Counted from the stretch's first letter, positions 12,201 to 24,685 are shown. The stretch is DNA of 64,000 nt from Geosiphon pyriformis (GCA_016748015.1 JAAOMT010000735.1:192256-256255), one strand, 5' to 3'. Notes: generated by a model not told the origin, from the letters alone. Numbers and translations are program-made.

Positions 12201-15200
12201 CTTAATCTATAAAATTTTTTAGAAAATAGTTTACTATATTTATGTAAAAATCTAAGATTTATATTAAAAAAATAAAATTGGAAAGAATAACTAAATTTTT
12301 TACTATTAAAGTATTATAAATCAAATTATAAAAAAGATAAAATTATTATTATTAACAACTAATATTTAAGTTTTATTATTAAAAAACATTAAACAAAAAA
12401 TAAAAGCCTGTTTTTTTTTACATATATATATATTAGTTATTATTTATTAAAATTAGAAAATTTTTTAAATAACTTATTACTTTCTTATTAAGTTTATAAT
12501 TATGTATAATTGTATTGTTTATACTTAATACATAAAGAAAATATTAGATTAATTTAATAAAAAATTATATTTTTAAATATAAATAACTACTTTTTTAAAA
12601 ATAACAGAATTAAAACACATTAAAATACAATATATTTATAAATAAGTAATTAAATTATAAATAATAATACAAGTTTTTTTATTATATAAAAACAAAAAAT
12701 TTAAAAGATTGTAAATAATAGTATTTATTAGAAAAATATATAAAAAACATAATAATAATCTTTAAAGTTTTATATTTATTTATTAGTATTAACTTTAATA
12801 TCATATATAAAATTTTTTTTTATAAAAATTAATTATTAAAAAGCAAATAAATTAATAGTTTTAATACTTTTAAACTCAATTAATACTTTTTACCAAAAAT
12901 TATTAATTGTATTTTAATTGTTTTAATTTTATTAAATTTAGATAATATTAATATTATTACTAATTTGAAAAAATTTACTGGAATTTTTTTACTGATTGCC
13001 AAATTTTTAATCTGATTTAAATTTGATTTAAAAATAAAAATCGATAAATTAAGTCTTAAAATTATAAAAAGATAAAAGTTTTTCTAAAACTGTCTATTTG
13101 ATAAAAAAAATTTTAATATATTTAAGTTTTTTACTTAGAGTTTTATTAACAACTACAGTAAAATTAATATTTAAACATTTTTTCTCTTTAATTAAAACTA
13201 TAAAATATAAAATAAATACAACAAACTTAAAAAGTAATAAATTAAAAATTTTTTTATTACTTATTTTATTAAAAGACAATTTTTTTGGTAGTTTTTTTAA
13301 GTTGTAAAACCAAATATAAATGCTTTATAAATAGTTTTATTTATATGCTTACTTTTATTTAAATTATTTAGATTAATAAAGCTGGTCTTTTTTATTATTA
13401 AATTTATTATATTCTTAATATTTAATACTTTATTAATATTATTTTTTTTACTTTTATTTTATTGTTTCAAGATTTATCCATAAGTTTTTTACTATTGTTA
13501 ACCAAATTTATGGCCAAAAAGCTTACAAATAAGTTTACACTTTTAATCTTAATAATAAGCTATTTGGTTTTTCTATTTGAATTTTTCAAAATATAAATAT
13601 ATATATATTATTACTTTTTTATGCCAAAATCTTCATATTAGATTTTTTAATATTTAAATCACTAGCCAAAAAACCAGCCAGTTTTATAATTATAAAAAAA
13701 TTTATATTAAAAAAAAAAATTTAACAAAAAAATAGAATAAAAAAAAGAAAATCTATAAGAAAAAAAGTTTTTTTTAGTTTTAAGTTGATTAATTTTAATT
13801 AAAAATCTAAAATTTATTTAATAATCAAATAAAATATTATTTTTTTATTTTAGACAAAAAAAATCATATATTTTGTGCATATTTTAAAATATTAGCCAAA
13901 ATTTTATGTTTTTATTTAAAGTATTTTCTATTATAAATTTTATTATAAAAATAAAAAACTATATAAATATGTTTCTTAAAACAAAAAAATTAGTTTTTTA
14001 AAAAACATTAAATTTATTATATATATTAAAAAAATTTTCTTTGTAATTTTAATTAAAGCTATATAGCAAACCATAATTTTATATTTTTTAAAACAAACAA
14101 AAAGAATTTAATGTTTATAAATAAATTAATACTAAAAAAAACACCAAAAAAAATTTAAAAATATATATTTTGTAATTTGTATCCAAATTTTTTAAAAAAA
14201 AATTATAAATCTGTTTTTTAATATATAAATATATTAGCTATTATTTATTAAATTCTATAATTGCTTTTTAAATTTGATTTAAATTTTTTTCAATAGAATA
14301 TTTAATCTATTTATATTAAATATAAGTAAATAAAACCAAATAAATTTAATACAATTTATATTTTTAAAAACAAAAATCATGTAAAAAGCATTTTTTTAAA
14401 TTTTAAAACAAACAATTGTAAAAAACAGAAATTTAATAAATTATATATATTTTTTATTATAAATTCCTAAAAAATTAAAAAATTTATAAGCTATTATACT
14501 TATTAATAAAATATAGAAAAGTATTTAATACTAATTTTTTAAAATTTATATTTACTTATTAATATTGGCTTTTAATTATATATATTGAATTTTTTTATTT
14601 AAAACAAACTATTTAAAAGCAATTAATTTAGTAATTTTATAATTTGTGAATTCTATCATAGTTTTTTCGTATAAATTAATAAGTTATAACTTAATTAATA
14701 TTATCTTAAAAAACAAAATTTATAATTATTTCGAAAAATTAACCAGAATTTTTAATAATTATTTCTTGATTTGTATATATATTTATATATTTTAAATTAA
14801 TATTTACTATAAATATTTATTTTTATACTTAAATTTTTAACTGTTTAAATATAATTTAATAGTAAATAATTTTTTAGAATTTTGAAAAAATAAAGATTTT
14901 TTTTAATAATATTTAATTTGTTTTAAATATTTTTTTTATTGTTAATAAATTAATATTTAATATGTAAAACTTTAAAAAATTAAACACAATTATTTTTATA
15001 AAAATTAAAACATAAAATTTTACTTTTTTATGTTTTTAATTTTCAATTTTTTATTAAACTATAATAAAAACTTTTTATTTTATTGTCTTAAAAAACAGAT
15101 TTAGAAGTTTTATTAAATTTAAATATTTTTATATTTAAGTTACTAATAAAATAATTACTATAATATCAAAATTTTTAGTTTTTTTGTTTGTTTTACCAGA

Positions 15201-16982
15201 AATATACTTAAGTTTTCTTTTTATATTTTTTTTAATTAAATTAGCAATAATAATATTTATTATGTCTAATTTTCAAATAAAAACATGTTAAAAAAATGAT
15301 TTAAAAACGCTGAAAAAGAAAAAAAAATTTTATATAAATTATAATATATATTATTTATTTAAACAGAAATAGTTTTAATAATACTAAAATTTTTTTGTTA
15401 TTATAAATATTAATTATTAATTAAATTAAAAATTTATTTATTTATTTATTATTTTTTTAAGTAGATTAATACTAATTGTAAATTAAGTTTTTATTAAATT
15501 TTATTAATTTTCAATTATCTTATTAACTTTTTTAAATTATAATAATTTATTTTTTTTATTATTTATTAATTATTAATTTTGCTTAAATTATTAAAAAAAA
15601 TTTAATATAATTTTTTTTTGTATAATTACAATACTTTTAACTTAACTTATTATAAATTATTACTTTTAAATTTAAAATTAACTTATTTAAAAATTTCAAT
15701 AATAATTATTCAAAATTTTAAATTTTATTAACCAAATTTAATTTATTAACTAAATTTATTTTTGTTATTATTTTATTAATATTAATTAAGTAAAACTTAT
15801 TAATATATTATTTATAAAAAAATTAGTTGTTGTTTAGTTTTATTAATTTTAAAAAATATTAATATACTTAATAAAAATATTAAAAATACAGATTATTATA
15901 ACAATAAACTTTTTAAAATATGTTAATAATTTTGTATTTTTTTAATTTTCTAAGCTTAATTAATTATTGACTTTTTTTTAAGATAAATTAATATAACTTA
16001 TTATTAATTAATTAAAAAAACTAAAAAAACTAAAAAATCTTATTATCAAAATAATAATTTTTGTTTTTATTATAAAAAAATTAATTATATTACTTAATAG
16101 TATTTTGTAAAAATAATCAGTAAACTTTTATAGTTTTATTAAAAAACAATTAAATTTAAATACAATAATTTATTGTTTTAGAAAATATTAATTAGAAAAT
16201 TCAATAGTTAATTTAATAATAAATATTAAAAAACAAATTTTCTTTAATTTATTAAAAGTTTACATTATATTTATTATTTTAAATTATCTTAGTTGTAATT
16301 ATACAACTTATTAATTGATTAAAAAAACTGTTTTATTAAGTTTTTTAATATATTTTAAGAAAAAAAAATTACAAATAGTTTTATTTAATGCAATTTTTAT
16401 ATTTTATAATATATATTAATAAGAAAAAATTAGTCAAAACTTTTTAATAATTAAAAACTGCTAAATAAATATTATAAATATACCAATATATTTAATAAAA
16501 AGTAAACTAATTTATTTTTAAAACATTATTTATATAAATTTTTTTTTAAAAAGTAAAACAAAAATTTTATTTACAATTTTTATACACAAAATTTAAAATC
16601 TTTTACAAATATTTAAAAAAAAAAAATTAATTGTAATTTTAAATTATTAATAAATATTTTAATATTTTTTATTAAGAAAAAAATAGATTCTTCTTTAAAT
16701 TTTGTATTAATTTTTAAATTTAATTAAATTATAAATAAAAATAAATATTTATTGTTTTTAATTATAAATTTGTTAGATTAATTATATACTGCTTATATAT
16801 TTATTACAATTGACTTTTAAAGTGTTTATAATTTGGTATAAATACATAAAAAAAATAAAAAGTGAATATAATAATAATAATTATATTATACAAAAAAATA
16901 TAATTATTTAAAAGTAAATTATAATTTCAAATAAAAATAAATAAACAAAATAATTTTTATGATTGTCAAATTTTCCTAATAT

Positions 16983-16984
<2 letters not shown>
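6212..16984. other. 10.8-kb AT-only block, no credible genes
   Basis: Nearly all bases are A or T. Sampled 60-base lines carry only about 4-10 G or C. Stops are dense in all frames. The few open stretches (11838-12083; overlapping frames on both strands at 13094-13307) are composed of Ile/Leu/Phe/Lys/Asn and show no family motif. No long perfect tandem array is seen, but short words recur, for example ACAATTCAAA near 7341, 7992, 9153 and 9335. The block begins at the 5' end of the LINE and ends at a long AT dinucleotide run. It could be heavily mutated old transposons, RIP-like decay, or a structural chromosome element such as a centromere or matrix region; the sequence alone does not decide. 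Confidence 0.8.

Positions 16985-17016
<32 letters not shown>
16985..17016. repeat. (AT)n microsatellite
   Basis: About 16 uninterrupted AT dinucleotides. It marks the right border of the AT-only block; beyond it G and C become more frequent. Confidence 0.95.
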
Positions 17017-17020
<4 letters not shown>

Positions 17021-18864
17021 TTTCTCTTATCGATAAATTTTTAATGATAAAAATTATTAATAAAGATAATTTTTTTTTTTTGAAATCATTTTGATAAACA
17101 TAAAATACAAAAAGATAAGTATAAATACCAAAAATTAATTTTTACCAAATTTGATGTAATCAAGATTCTTGAGATTTATATAATTTTAATTAAATTGAAT
17201 AGAAAATAAAATCATAACAAAATATAACCAAATCAAATGTAAAAACGAATAAGTTATATATATTCAATAATAAACAAGAATAGGAACATCTTAAAACGGT
17301 GAATTAATATTTGTAGAATTAATTTTTTAATCAATTTAATTAAATGAAGTTTCAAAAGAAAAATCAATTCAACATAATATCTCTTTATGAAAGAGATAAT
17401 TAATAAATTTCTTGATTAATAAAAAACAAAACAAAAACAAAAACAAAAACAAAAACAAAAAAAACGATCAAAGATGGCAAAGATTCTTACACAAGCAATT
17501 AATTTTATTATGTGATATTAAATGTATATATTCATTAAGCGTTTAAAAATACAAAACTTAATTCAATTAATCGAAGCTTTTTGATCGGTTATGTAAAGCA
17601 GATTGAAGAAAATTAAATTCTAAAGGAATATTACAGAAAATCATTTTAAACGATTATGAATGGTTAAAAATTAACAGTCAAAAGTTGGTAAATTAGAAAT
17701 TTCTTCAATAAATTTATTGGTAATCTTATACTTTTGATTCGTTAGATAAAAAGCAAAAATCGATTGTATCAGATTAATGATGTTAATTGGAGCAGTTTGG
17801 ATGTCACACAAAAAGTAACTACTAATAATATTTTTGTGTTTTTTGTTTAGATCAGAAGCTGTGCGATTTCAATCACAGATTTTATTTAATAATGAGTTAC
17901 CTGAAGTTAAATTAATCCGTTAAACGAAGGATTGCATTGCGTAATGCACGAACTGAAAATACTTAAAGGAGTGCAAATCGTTTTTGAAAAAGTAAAAACT
18001 TGTGAGGATCAGTGTTACAATAGATGAACTCTAGTTTTTCAAAAATTTCTTCGTACATATTGTTGTGCATTAAGAAGTCTAATTTCGATCATTTTTTGTA
18101 TATTTCTACTATGGAAAAATTTCAATCATGTTAAAAGGTTTGAGATGAAAATAAATTCAATGCCATTTTTAACCTGAGTATACCTATTTAAAAACACTGG
18201 TAAAAAGATATAAATTTAGCATATATATATTACCCAAATGAAAAAGCTGGTAAATCTTTAAATAAAAAAATGGCCGAAATTTTTAAATCGAGAAACTGAA
18301 AATTTTGTAAGTATATATATATTTATAGAATAAAAAAAGCACTTTTCAATAAATGATTATTCAGATAAATTCTTTACGCTCGGATAATGTCAGAAAAATG
18401 TGTATGACTAATTTAGATTTGATCAAAAATGATCCCCTATCTGCTATTTAAGGAAATTCAAGAATCGGAATACAAAAATTGTCTTGATTTGGGATGCAGG
18501 CCAAGATCTCTGATCAAGGTTTACACGAGTTATCACAAAAAAAAAAAGATTACAGGTATTTTACATGAGTTATTACAAAAAAAAATTACGTAAAAATCAG
18601 CTTGCAGGATAGCATTTCCATGATTTCGTCATTTTGAAAAGTTAATCTCCAAAAAAACTCGTTAAAGAAAACAAGATCAATAGAAAATATTGAGAAATAA
18701 TCTTAATGTTCTTTAGAGGTTAGACATGAATATTTTTTTATGATCGAATATTTTTGAAGTTTTAATAGCTGCTCTAATTATCTCAGGAATGTACCATTTT
18801 TTCTTTTTTTAAATAAAATGCCACAAATTCTGACTTGATATTAAAATGCCTAGAAACTTAATCG
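17017..18864. other. Intergenic region with (AAAAC)n run and a short direct repeat
   Basis: No gene is recognisable. A (AAAAC)n-type run lies at about 17424-17464. Near 18520-18590 two copies of a roughly 25-bp A-rich sequence (TTTACAYGAGTTATYACAAA...) follow each other about 42 bp apart. The base composition resembles ordinary intergenic DNA in this window and not the AT-only block. Confidence 0.6.
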
Positions 18865-19106
18865 AAGAACTTAAATACTAATGAATTGACCGTCATCACT
18901 CGATTGTCCAAGAACTTTAATACTAATGAATTGACCATCATCACTCGATTGTCCAAGAACTTTAATACTAATGAATTGACCATCATCACTCGATTGTCCA
19001 AGAACTTTAATACTAATGAATTGACCATCATCACTCCCTTGTCAAACAATATTAGCATCTGAGGATCTCGAACTTTGTCAATCTTTTGTCTCCCATCGAG
19101 AAACAA
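18858..19106 (-). CDS. Hypothetical 82-aa repeat ORF over the 45-bp array
   Basis: The minus-strand frame starts MFLDGRQKIDKV and then repeats a 15-residue unit (VMMVNSLVLKFLDNR) about three and a half times before a stop just after the array. The open frame may simply follow from a 45-bp repeat lacking stops. No signal peptide or known domain is visible and no upstream promoter stands out. A 7-bp tandem run sits directly upstream of the start. I list it because the repeat unit is in frame and well kept, but coding status is doubtful. Confidence 0.25.
   Translation of the reverse strand: MFLDGRQKIDKVRDPQMLILFDKGVMMVNSLVLKFLDNRVMMVNSLVLKFLDNRVMMVNSLVLKFLDNRVMTVNSLVFKFFD
18865..19044. repeat. 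45-bp tandem repeat, four copies
   Basis: Four adjacent units start at 18865, 18910, 18955 and 19000. The unit begins AAGAACTTTAATACTAATGA on the plus strand. Units 2 and 3 look identical; unit 1 has two substitutions and unit 4 diverges at its end. The 45-bp period is a multiple of three, so a minus-strand reading frame stays open through the array. Confidence 0.95.
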
Positions 19107-19136
19107 ACTATAAACTATAAACTATAAACTATAAAC
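19105..19136. repeat. (AAACTAT)n, four and a half copies
   Basis: A perfect 7-bp tandem repeat of AAACTAT. It does not resemble a telomere repeat. Confidence 0.95.
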
Positions 19137-19139
19137 AAC

Positions 19140-20293
19140 TTAAATCTGTCAATTTATAAGGAATTCACGCGATATCTTCTGTGCGCTCGTACATAAGGAG
19201 TCTATATTATCATTTCAAAATTTACTTATTTATTTAGAATTTCCGCTTTTTGAATTAAAAATAAAAACCCTTTTTTCGCCGAATGAATAGTGAATTCTCC
19301 GACTGCATTTTAAATGAAAAAAGGTTTTGATTTTCGATTCAATAAAATGAATTAAAATTCAATCAAGTAATCGGAAAAATCTTCAATAGTATTCTTCATT
19401 TATAGAAAAAATAAACTTTTCTTTATTAATTCATTTCAGGAAAATCATTAGAAATCGGAAAAAAAAATTCCGATGAAATTGATCGTGAAGTTTCCCCGTT
19501 TCATTAAATAAGTTGATATTTAAAACCTTATTTATATTTGTCGTCACATTATGTGAATTTTAATTGTTTTACCATCTTTACATAAATCTTATACAAGGAT
19601 TACCGATTTAGATAACTCTAGATTTTGAGGAGCACGTTGTTGAGAATTATTATTAAAAAAAAAAAAATGCAGTTTCTCATAAAAAAAAAATTTTACTTTA
19701 AGCATTTTACCGAGAAAAACATTTCTTTTTCTTATAAATATTATAAGCATGAATTTTTTTCCACGAATGGTTCAATTTTCACTGTATGCATTTAATTTTA
19801 ATAAAAAATTTACGGTTTTTTTTTGCTAGTCAAAATTTTAATTGCTGTATAAATATAGTACAAAAGGAAAAACCTTTAAATTATAAAAATTTACCAATTG
19901 GATAAATTGGGAATCATTGATTCATATATAAACTGTATTACGCGAGATTTACATAATATTTTTTCACAATCAGGCAAAAAAAAATCTTATGTAAAATGGG
20001 AAGGCTCGTGCACTTTTATAATCCAAATTTATGAGATGATGTAATATCTGTTCGATGCGATGAATGAATTTTTTTAAGGTTTTAATTAATCCCGTTGACA
20101 AACCTGAGTTATAAACACATTATTAATCATTTGACATATGTGACAGGAATTTGGTTGATGGATCGAAATTAGCGATTAATTTACCAAGAAATAATTTTAT
20201 GTAAAGATTAGTGATATTTCAATAGTTCATTGTTAATCGTTACATATAAATTTAAAAGATTAATAGAAAATAGTAAGAATAATAGAATAATAG
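19140..20293. other. Intergenic, nothing recognised
   Basis: Mixed AT-rich sequence with no open frame of note, no RNA gene and no transposon end that I can see. Confidence 0.6.
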
Positions 20294-20386
20294 AAAATAA
20301 TAATAATAATGGTAATAGTAATAGTAATAGTAATAATAATAGTAATAGTAATGGTAATAGTAATGGTAATAGTAATAGTAATAGTA

Positions 20387-20417
<31 letters not shown>

Positions 20418-20419
20418 TG

Positions 20420-20451
<32 letters not shown>

Positions 20452-20464
20452 TGTAATAATAAAG
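20294..20464. repeat. Compound (AAT)n/(AGT-AAT)n microsatellite
   Basis: About 170 bp of AAT triplets interspersed with AGT, GGT and GAT triplets. It is open in several frames on both strands as poly-Asn, poly-Tyr or poly-Ile, which is an artefact of the triplet repeat. Confidence 0.95.
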
Positions 20465-20917
20465 AATAGTGGTAAAAGCATTTAATTGAAAAAAAAAAAA
20501 CTTTTTATGAAAATTCCTAAAAGTTAAAATTTCTCGATTAAAGAAATTTGTATCATCAACATATATGAAAAATTTATTTTTTTTTTCAATTTCTGATTCC
20601 TTCAACTCACGATTTGGCTAAAATACTTTTTGATGTAAATTGACCTACAAAAGATTCAATTTCAAGATTTAAAAAGCTACCTCAAATAGGAATTAAAAGA
20701 AGTATATCCATAACACCAATCGGGAAATTTACTTTGGAATTCATTACCCTGATGCAGCATTATTTGTTATTATGTCAGAGGTATCGTAATACTTTTGTTA
20801 ACAAAAACACACATATCGGACAAATATGAGCAAACATTTATAATTTAAATGAAGAAAAGAAGGACCATATTTAGAAAAGAAAACGAATAGTGTATCAAAA
20901 TCGATTTACTGGAGTTA

Positions 20918-20930
20918 TTGTTGTTATTCA

Positions 20931-21000
<70 letters not shown>

Positions 21001-21020
21001 ATTCATGTTGTTGTTGTTGT
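20918..21020. repeat. (GTT)n microsatellite with two ATTCAT interruptions
   Basis: A long GTT triplet array interrupted near 20928 and 21001 by the same ATTCAT word, so the array looks like a duplicated unit. Confidence 0.95.
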
Positions 21021-21544
21021 TAATTCATGATGTTTGATCTGTGGTTCATCGAATTCATATGCCATCCGTAATACCGATGTGAATTACTCGAGATGCATAG
21101 CATAGATCAGAGTAAGCGTAAAGAATCCATGGTTTCAAAAGTAATTTTTTTTTTCTTTTCAAGTAGATATAATAATAATAATAATAATATTGTTATTGTT
21201 ATTTTTAAAAATAGTTAATTATAATGATATGAGATCTCCAAATAGACATTTAATTCAAAGTTAGTTTTTTCTTCGAAATTATCACCCAGATCTCAATATA
21301 TTGTGCAAGTCCTCAGAGTACATTATCTAACTTTGTATTCTCGCAAAAAGCAAAAAATTTGTCATAAAATTCGTTACATTGCATAAAACAAAATGGAAAA
21401 AAAACCTCTATAAAAATAAAGATACCCATAGATGACATTCTCAATTTTAGATATGATAGAAAAGGTTTAGTTATTTTTTTTGAAAAGACTACTCTCATTT
21501 CAATCTCCTATTTTTGAAAGCCTCACTTTCTTTCCTTGTCCTAA

Positions 21545-21614
21545 ATTCATTCAATTCAATTCAATTCAATTCAATTCAATTCAATTCAATTTAATTCAAT
21601 TCAATTCAATTCAA
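21545..21614. repeat. (TTCAA)n microsatellite
   Basis: About thirteen copies of the pentamer with one substitution (TTTAA). It lies roughly 240 bp upstream of the HMG start codon, inside the likely promoter. Confidence 0.95.
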
Positions 21615-21627
21615 CTCTGCGCAATTG

Positions 21628-21706
21628 GGAGCATCTCCCTCTTTCTCTCTTTCTCTCTTTCTTTCTTTCTCTCTCTCTCTTTCTCTTTTTCTCTCTTTTT
21701 CTCACT
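21628..21706. promoter_or_regulatory. CT-rich tract upstream of MATA-HMG gene 1
   Basis: A pyrimidine-rich stretch (CTTT, CTCT and CTTTTT words) ends about 145 bp before the ATG. Pyrimidine tracts near fungal transcription starts are common, so it may belong to the core promoter or 5' leader. That role is inferred from position and composition only. Confidence 0.35.
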
Positions 21707-21850
21707 CGAAAATTTCACAATTCTCACATCTAATTGAAAAAATAAGCCAAAAATTTTTAAGTTTGAATTCCTTTTTGTTACAAAAAACTTTATCATTACT
21801 ACTTTCTTTATTTCTCCCAAAGATCGACAACTATTTTTCTCTTTGAATTA

Positions 21851-23059
21851 ATGGCTGAATTAATGCACACATCATCTGAATTCGATTTTCCTTTAAGGAT
21901 ATCAAAACCTCATTTTCCACCAAAATTCACCGTTGAAGAACTTTTATCAAATGCCCTTAAAATTTTTCATCAAGGTGGTAAACCTCCTAAAATTCCGAAT
22001 GCTTTCATGGTCTATCGAATGGTTCTTCGAAAAGAACTTGGAGAAAATTATGAAAATAATTTACCAGACATGCGTGATCTTTCGGCAATAGCGGCAAAGC
22101 TTTGGAAACTAGAGCCGAGTTATGTGAGATCAAAGTATCAACAACTTGTGATTTCTGCAAAAAATCAATTTGAACAAATTGTTAATGCTCCTCGTTCATT
22201 TCAAATTGTCCAAGAAGATCCTTCTTGTGAAAATTTCCCTAACAATTATAATAATTGTTCAGCATTCGGTGGTGGTGGTGGTGGTGGTAATGGGGACAAT
22301 TTAAATGATTACATGGTGAATTGGAAAACTTGTAAGACTCCACTGAAATCAACCATGAATAAAAACCGTTCTTCAACAAAAGGTTTTAACAAGATTGTTA
22401 AAAAAACAATTACAAAAGATTCCAGTACTCAGACCGAGATACAAAGTTTTCAACATGTTGTTCCCGTACAAAATCTAGTCAATGAGTCAACTGATCCAGT
22501 GATATTAAATTCTCAGATCAATTATTCAGGAGATTGGATCAGTAATAATAGTAATAATAATAATAATAATAATGATAATAATAACAATAACAATAACAAT
22601 AACAATAACAATAACAATAACAATAACAATAACAATAACAATAACAATAACCATAACAATAACAACAACAATAATAATAATAATAACATTGAAAATAATA
22701 ATAGTAGTAATAATAATAATAATCATAATCATAACCATAACCATAATCATAATAGTAATAATAACGTTATTAATCAATTTATTTATGCCAATCCATCACC
22801 AAACATTGATGGATCAACGCGACATTCTTTTGATGTCATTCCTCCTTATTTTCTTTACCCGACAAATCTTGATATGACTCCATCAGTTTATCGTGAAAAT
22901 GTGGAAAATCGTATGCTTTACCTGGAACAAAATATGGAAAGAGTTATCGATATTCCAAATAATCCATATCCGAGTGGTAATTTTGAAGAGCGTTTAGTAC
23001 GGTTGGAGCAACTTTTTGAATCATTTTTTCCAAGCCACAGTTCACTATCTCTTTTGTAA
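21851..23059 (+). CDS. MATA-HMG box protein 1, with long Asn tract
   Basis: 402-aa single-exon frame. The HMG box spans residues about 46-112: it opens PPKIPNAFMVYRM, has the helix-2 region DLSAIAAKLWKLEP, and ends in a Lys/Gln-rich helix 3. IPNAF-type motifs mark the MATA-HMG group of sequence-specific minor-groove DNA binders. A Gly run lies near residue 140. Residues about 229-308 are almost wholly Asn with scattered His, encoded by mixed AAT/AAC codons. The last 90 residues are conserved-looking and hydrophobic at intervals. The first ATG of the frame follows a pyrimidine-rich leader, which supports this start. This family is greatly expanded in AM fungi, so mating-type function should not be assumed. 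Confidence 0.9.
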   Translation: MAELMHTSSEFDFPLRISKPHFPPKFTVEELLSNALKIFHQGGKPPKIPNAFMVYRMVLRKELGENYENNLPDMRDLSAIAAKLWKLEPSYVRSKYQQLVISAKNQFEQIVNAPRSFQIVQEDPSCENFPNNYNNCSAFGGGGGGGNGDNLNDYMVNWKTCKTPLKSTMNKNRSSTKGFNKIVKKTITKDSSTQTEIQSFQHVVPVQNLVNESTDPVILNSQINYSGDWISNNSNNNNNNNDNNNNNNNNNNNNNNNNNNNNNNNNNHNNNNNNNNNNNIENNNSSNNNNNHNHNHNHNHNSNNNVINQFIYANPSPNIDGSTRHSFDVIPPYFLYPTNLDMTPSVYRENVENRMLYLEQNMERVIDIPNNPYPSGNFEERLVRLEQLFESFFPSHSSLSLL

Positions 23060-23066
23060 AAACTCT

Positions 23067-23070
23067 ATCA

Positions 23071-23144
<74 letters not shown>
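23067..23144. repeat. (CT)n microsatellite running into the gap
   Basis: About 78 bp of CT repeat starting just 8 bp after the HMG stop codon and cut by Ns. Its true length is unknown. Confidence 0.95.
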
Positions 23145-23254
23145 NNNNNNNNNNNNNNNNNNNNNNNNNNNNNNNNNNNNNNNNNNNNNNNNNNNNNNNN
23201 NNNNNNNNNNNNNNNNNNNNNNNNNNNNNNNNNNNNNNNNNNNNNNNNNNNNNN
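23145..23254. other. Assembly gap, 110 Ns
   Basis: Unknown bases between a CT run and a 28-base T run (23255-23282). The 3' UTR and terminator of the HMG gene may lie in or just beyond it. Confidence 1.
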
Positions 23255-23282
23255 TTTTTTTTTTTTTTTTTTTTTTTTTTTT

Positions 23283-24102
23283 GGGTGTAGTGGTCTATCA
23301 AAGAATTGATTATCGTTCGATCTTGAAACTATTGTTAATAAGGTTCAGAGTGTGAACTCATTTTATAATTTACAATCGGCCGAGATAGCAAATATAAACC
23401 GAATCTTTCAAAATCATCATTAATTTAAATGACCATTTGAAGAGCATTAAAGCTTTAAATATTTTATAATGCTTATCAAATAAAATTTTTAAAATCATTA
23501 TTATCTAGAAAATCATGTTATTCTTTCCTTTTCTTTTAGTTGTTTGACGAAAACAATACAAAAAAAAACAAAAACAAAAACAAAAACAAAAACGGAAAAC
23601 TCTTCTTTAATTATTGACGAAAACAAAAAACAAAAAAAAAAACTTGTTCTATTCAGTATTGAAATGTGGGGAATTTAAAAAAAAATATTGAAAACAAATA
23701 AATAAAACCAAAAAAAAAAATATTCAATTATATCAAATCCAAAAATATTAAGTGTGTAAATCTTAAATGGTTATTACATTTAATTTAATTTAATTTATTA
23801 TTGTTTGTTTTAATATTCTAAAAAAGCTGACTATTAAAATTGAAAAAAATTATTATTATAAATAGTACAAAACAAAAGTTAATAGTTTACAAATCTCCTG
23901 AATTTTTTTTTTAATTATTAAAGATCTTTACTATTTTCTATCTTCATTTATTTTATTTCATATTTAGATTTCATGAATTTCTTTTTTTTTTTGGTTATGC
24001 ATAAATGTCTTTTTTTCATTTTGTGTATTGTGTTTTTTGGTAAAAATTCTAAATCGCCGAATCTTTTCATCGGGATAAATTTTCTGAACTGGTTTTTTTT
24101 CA

Positions 24103-24170
<68 letters not shown>

Positions 24171-24685
24171 GGATTGCAACAACAAAATGAAAAAATTTGA
24201 ACTGTTTACGTGTAAATATTACGTAAAGGTAAACATTATAAAGTAAATTTGTATATATGGATGTACAAGGATTATCAAAACTGGTTCAATATTTGTAACT
24301 CAATGCTATTGCTTTTAGGTGGGTAAGCAAGAAAAAATAATAAAAATAATAATAATAATACCAAAAATAAGTGCAAAAAACCATGTTTTTAAGAGAGGAA
24401 TAATATATCGTAATTAACAATGGAAAAAATTATTTTGAATATTGGAAGAGAAAAAGGAAACTTTGTTCTTCCAGATGTCCAGATGTCCAGATGAAAAAAA
24501 AAAAAAAAAAAAATCAAGTTCGAAATCCGTTATTGCATTTAGAGCTAGTTTGTTTGCTATTGTGAAACAATGAAAATGAATTTTGTTTATTGGTTTAGTT
24601 CCTTTTTTTGTATCGGGATTTTTTTTAAATGATCAACGTCACACTTTTATTGTACAAAATCGAAAAGTCATCAAAGATAGCAATG
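23283..24685. other. Intergenic with (AAAAC)n and (AAT)n runs
   Basis: No gene seen. A (AAAAC)n run lies at about 23560-23594 and a pure (TAA)n array of about 22 units at 24105-24170. The open frames here are triplet-repeat artefacts. Confidence 0.65.

Noticed and set aside
13094-13307. Overlapping open frames on both strands
   Set aside because: Both are low-complexity Ile/Leu/Lys/Phe text; simultaneous opening on two strands fits AT composition with locally few TAA/TTA words.
17820-18060. Possible decayed gene in a more balanced stretch
   Set aside because: Short translations in several frames show no family resemblance or colinearity.
20230-20605. Poly-Asn, poly-Tyr and poly-Ile frames
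   Set aside because: They are readings of the AAT microsatellite in different frames.
21480-21846. Open frames over the TTCAA and CT-rich runs
   Set aside because: Simple-repeat translations lying in the HMG promoter region.
22526-22877. Ile/Thr and Ile/Val repeat frames on both strands
   Set aside because: Shadows of the Asn tract of the HMG gene.
23964-24185. Minus-strand frame with a Leu run
   Set aside because: Created by the TAA array; no start context or domain.
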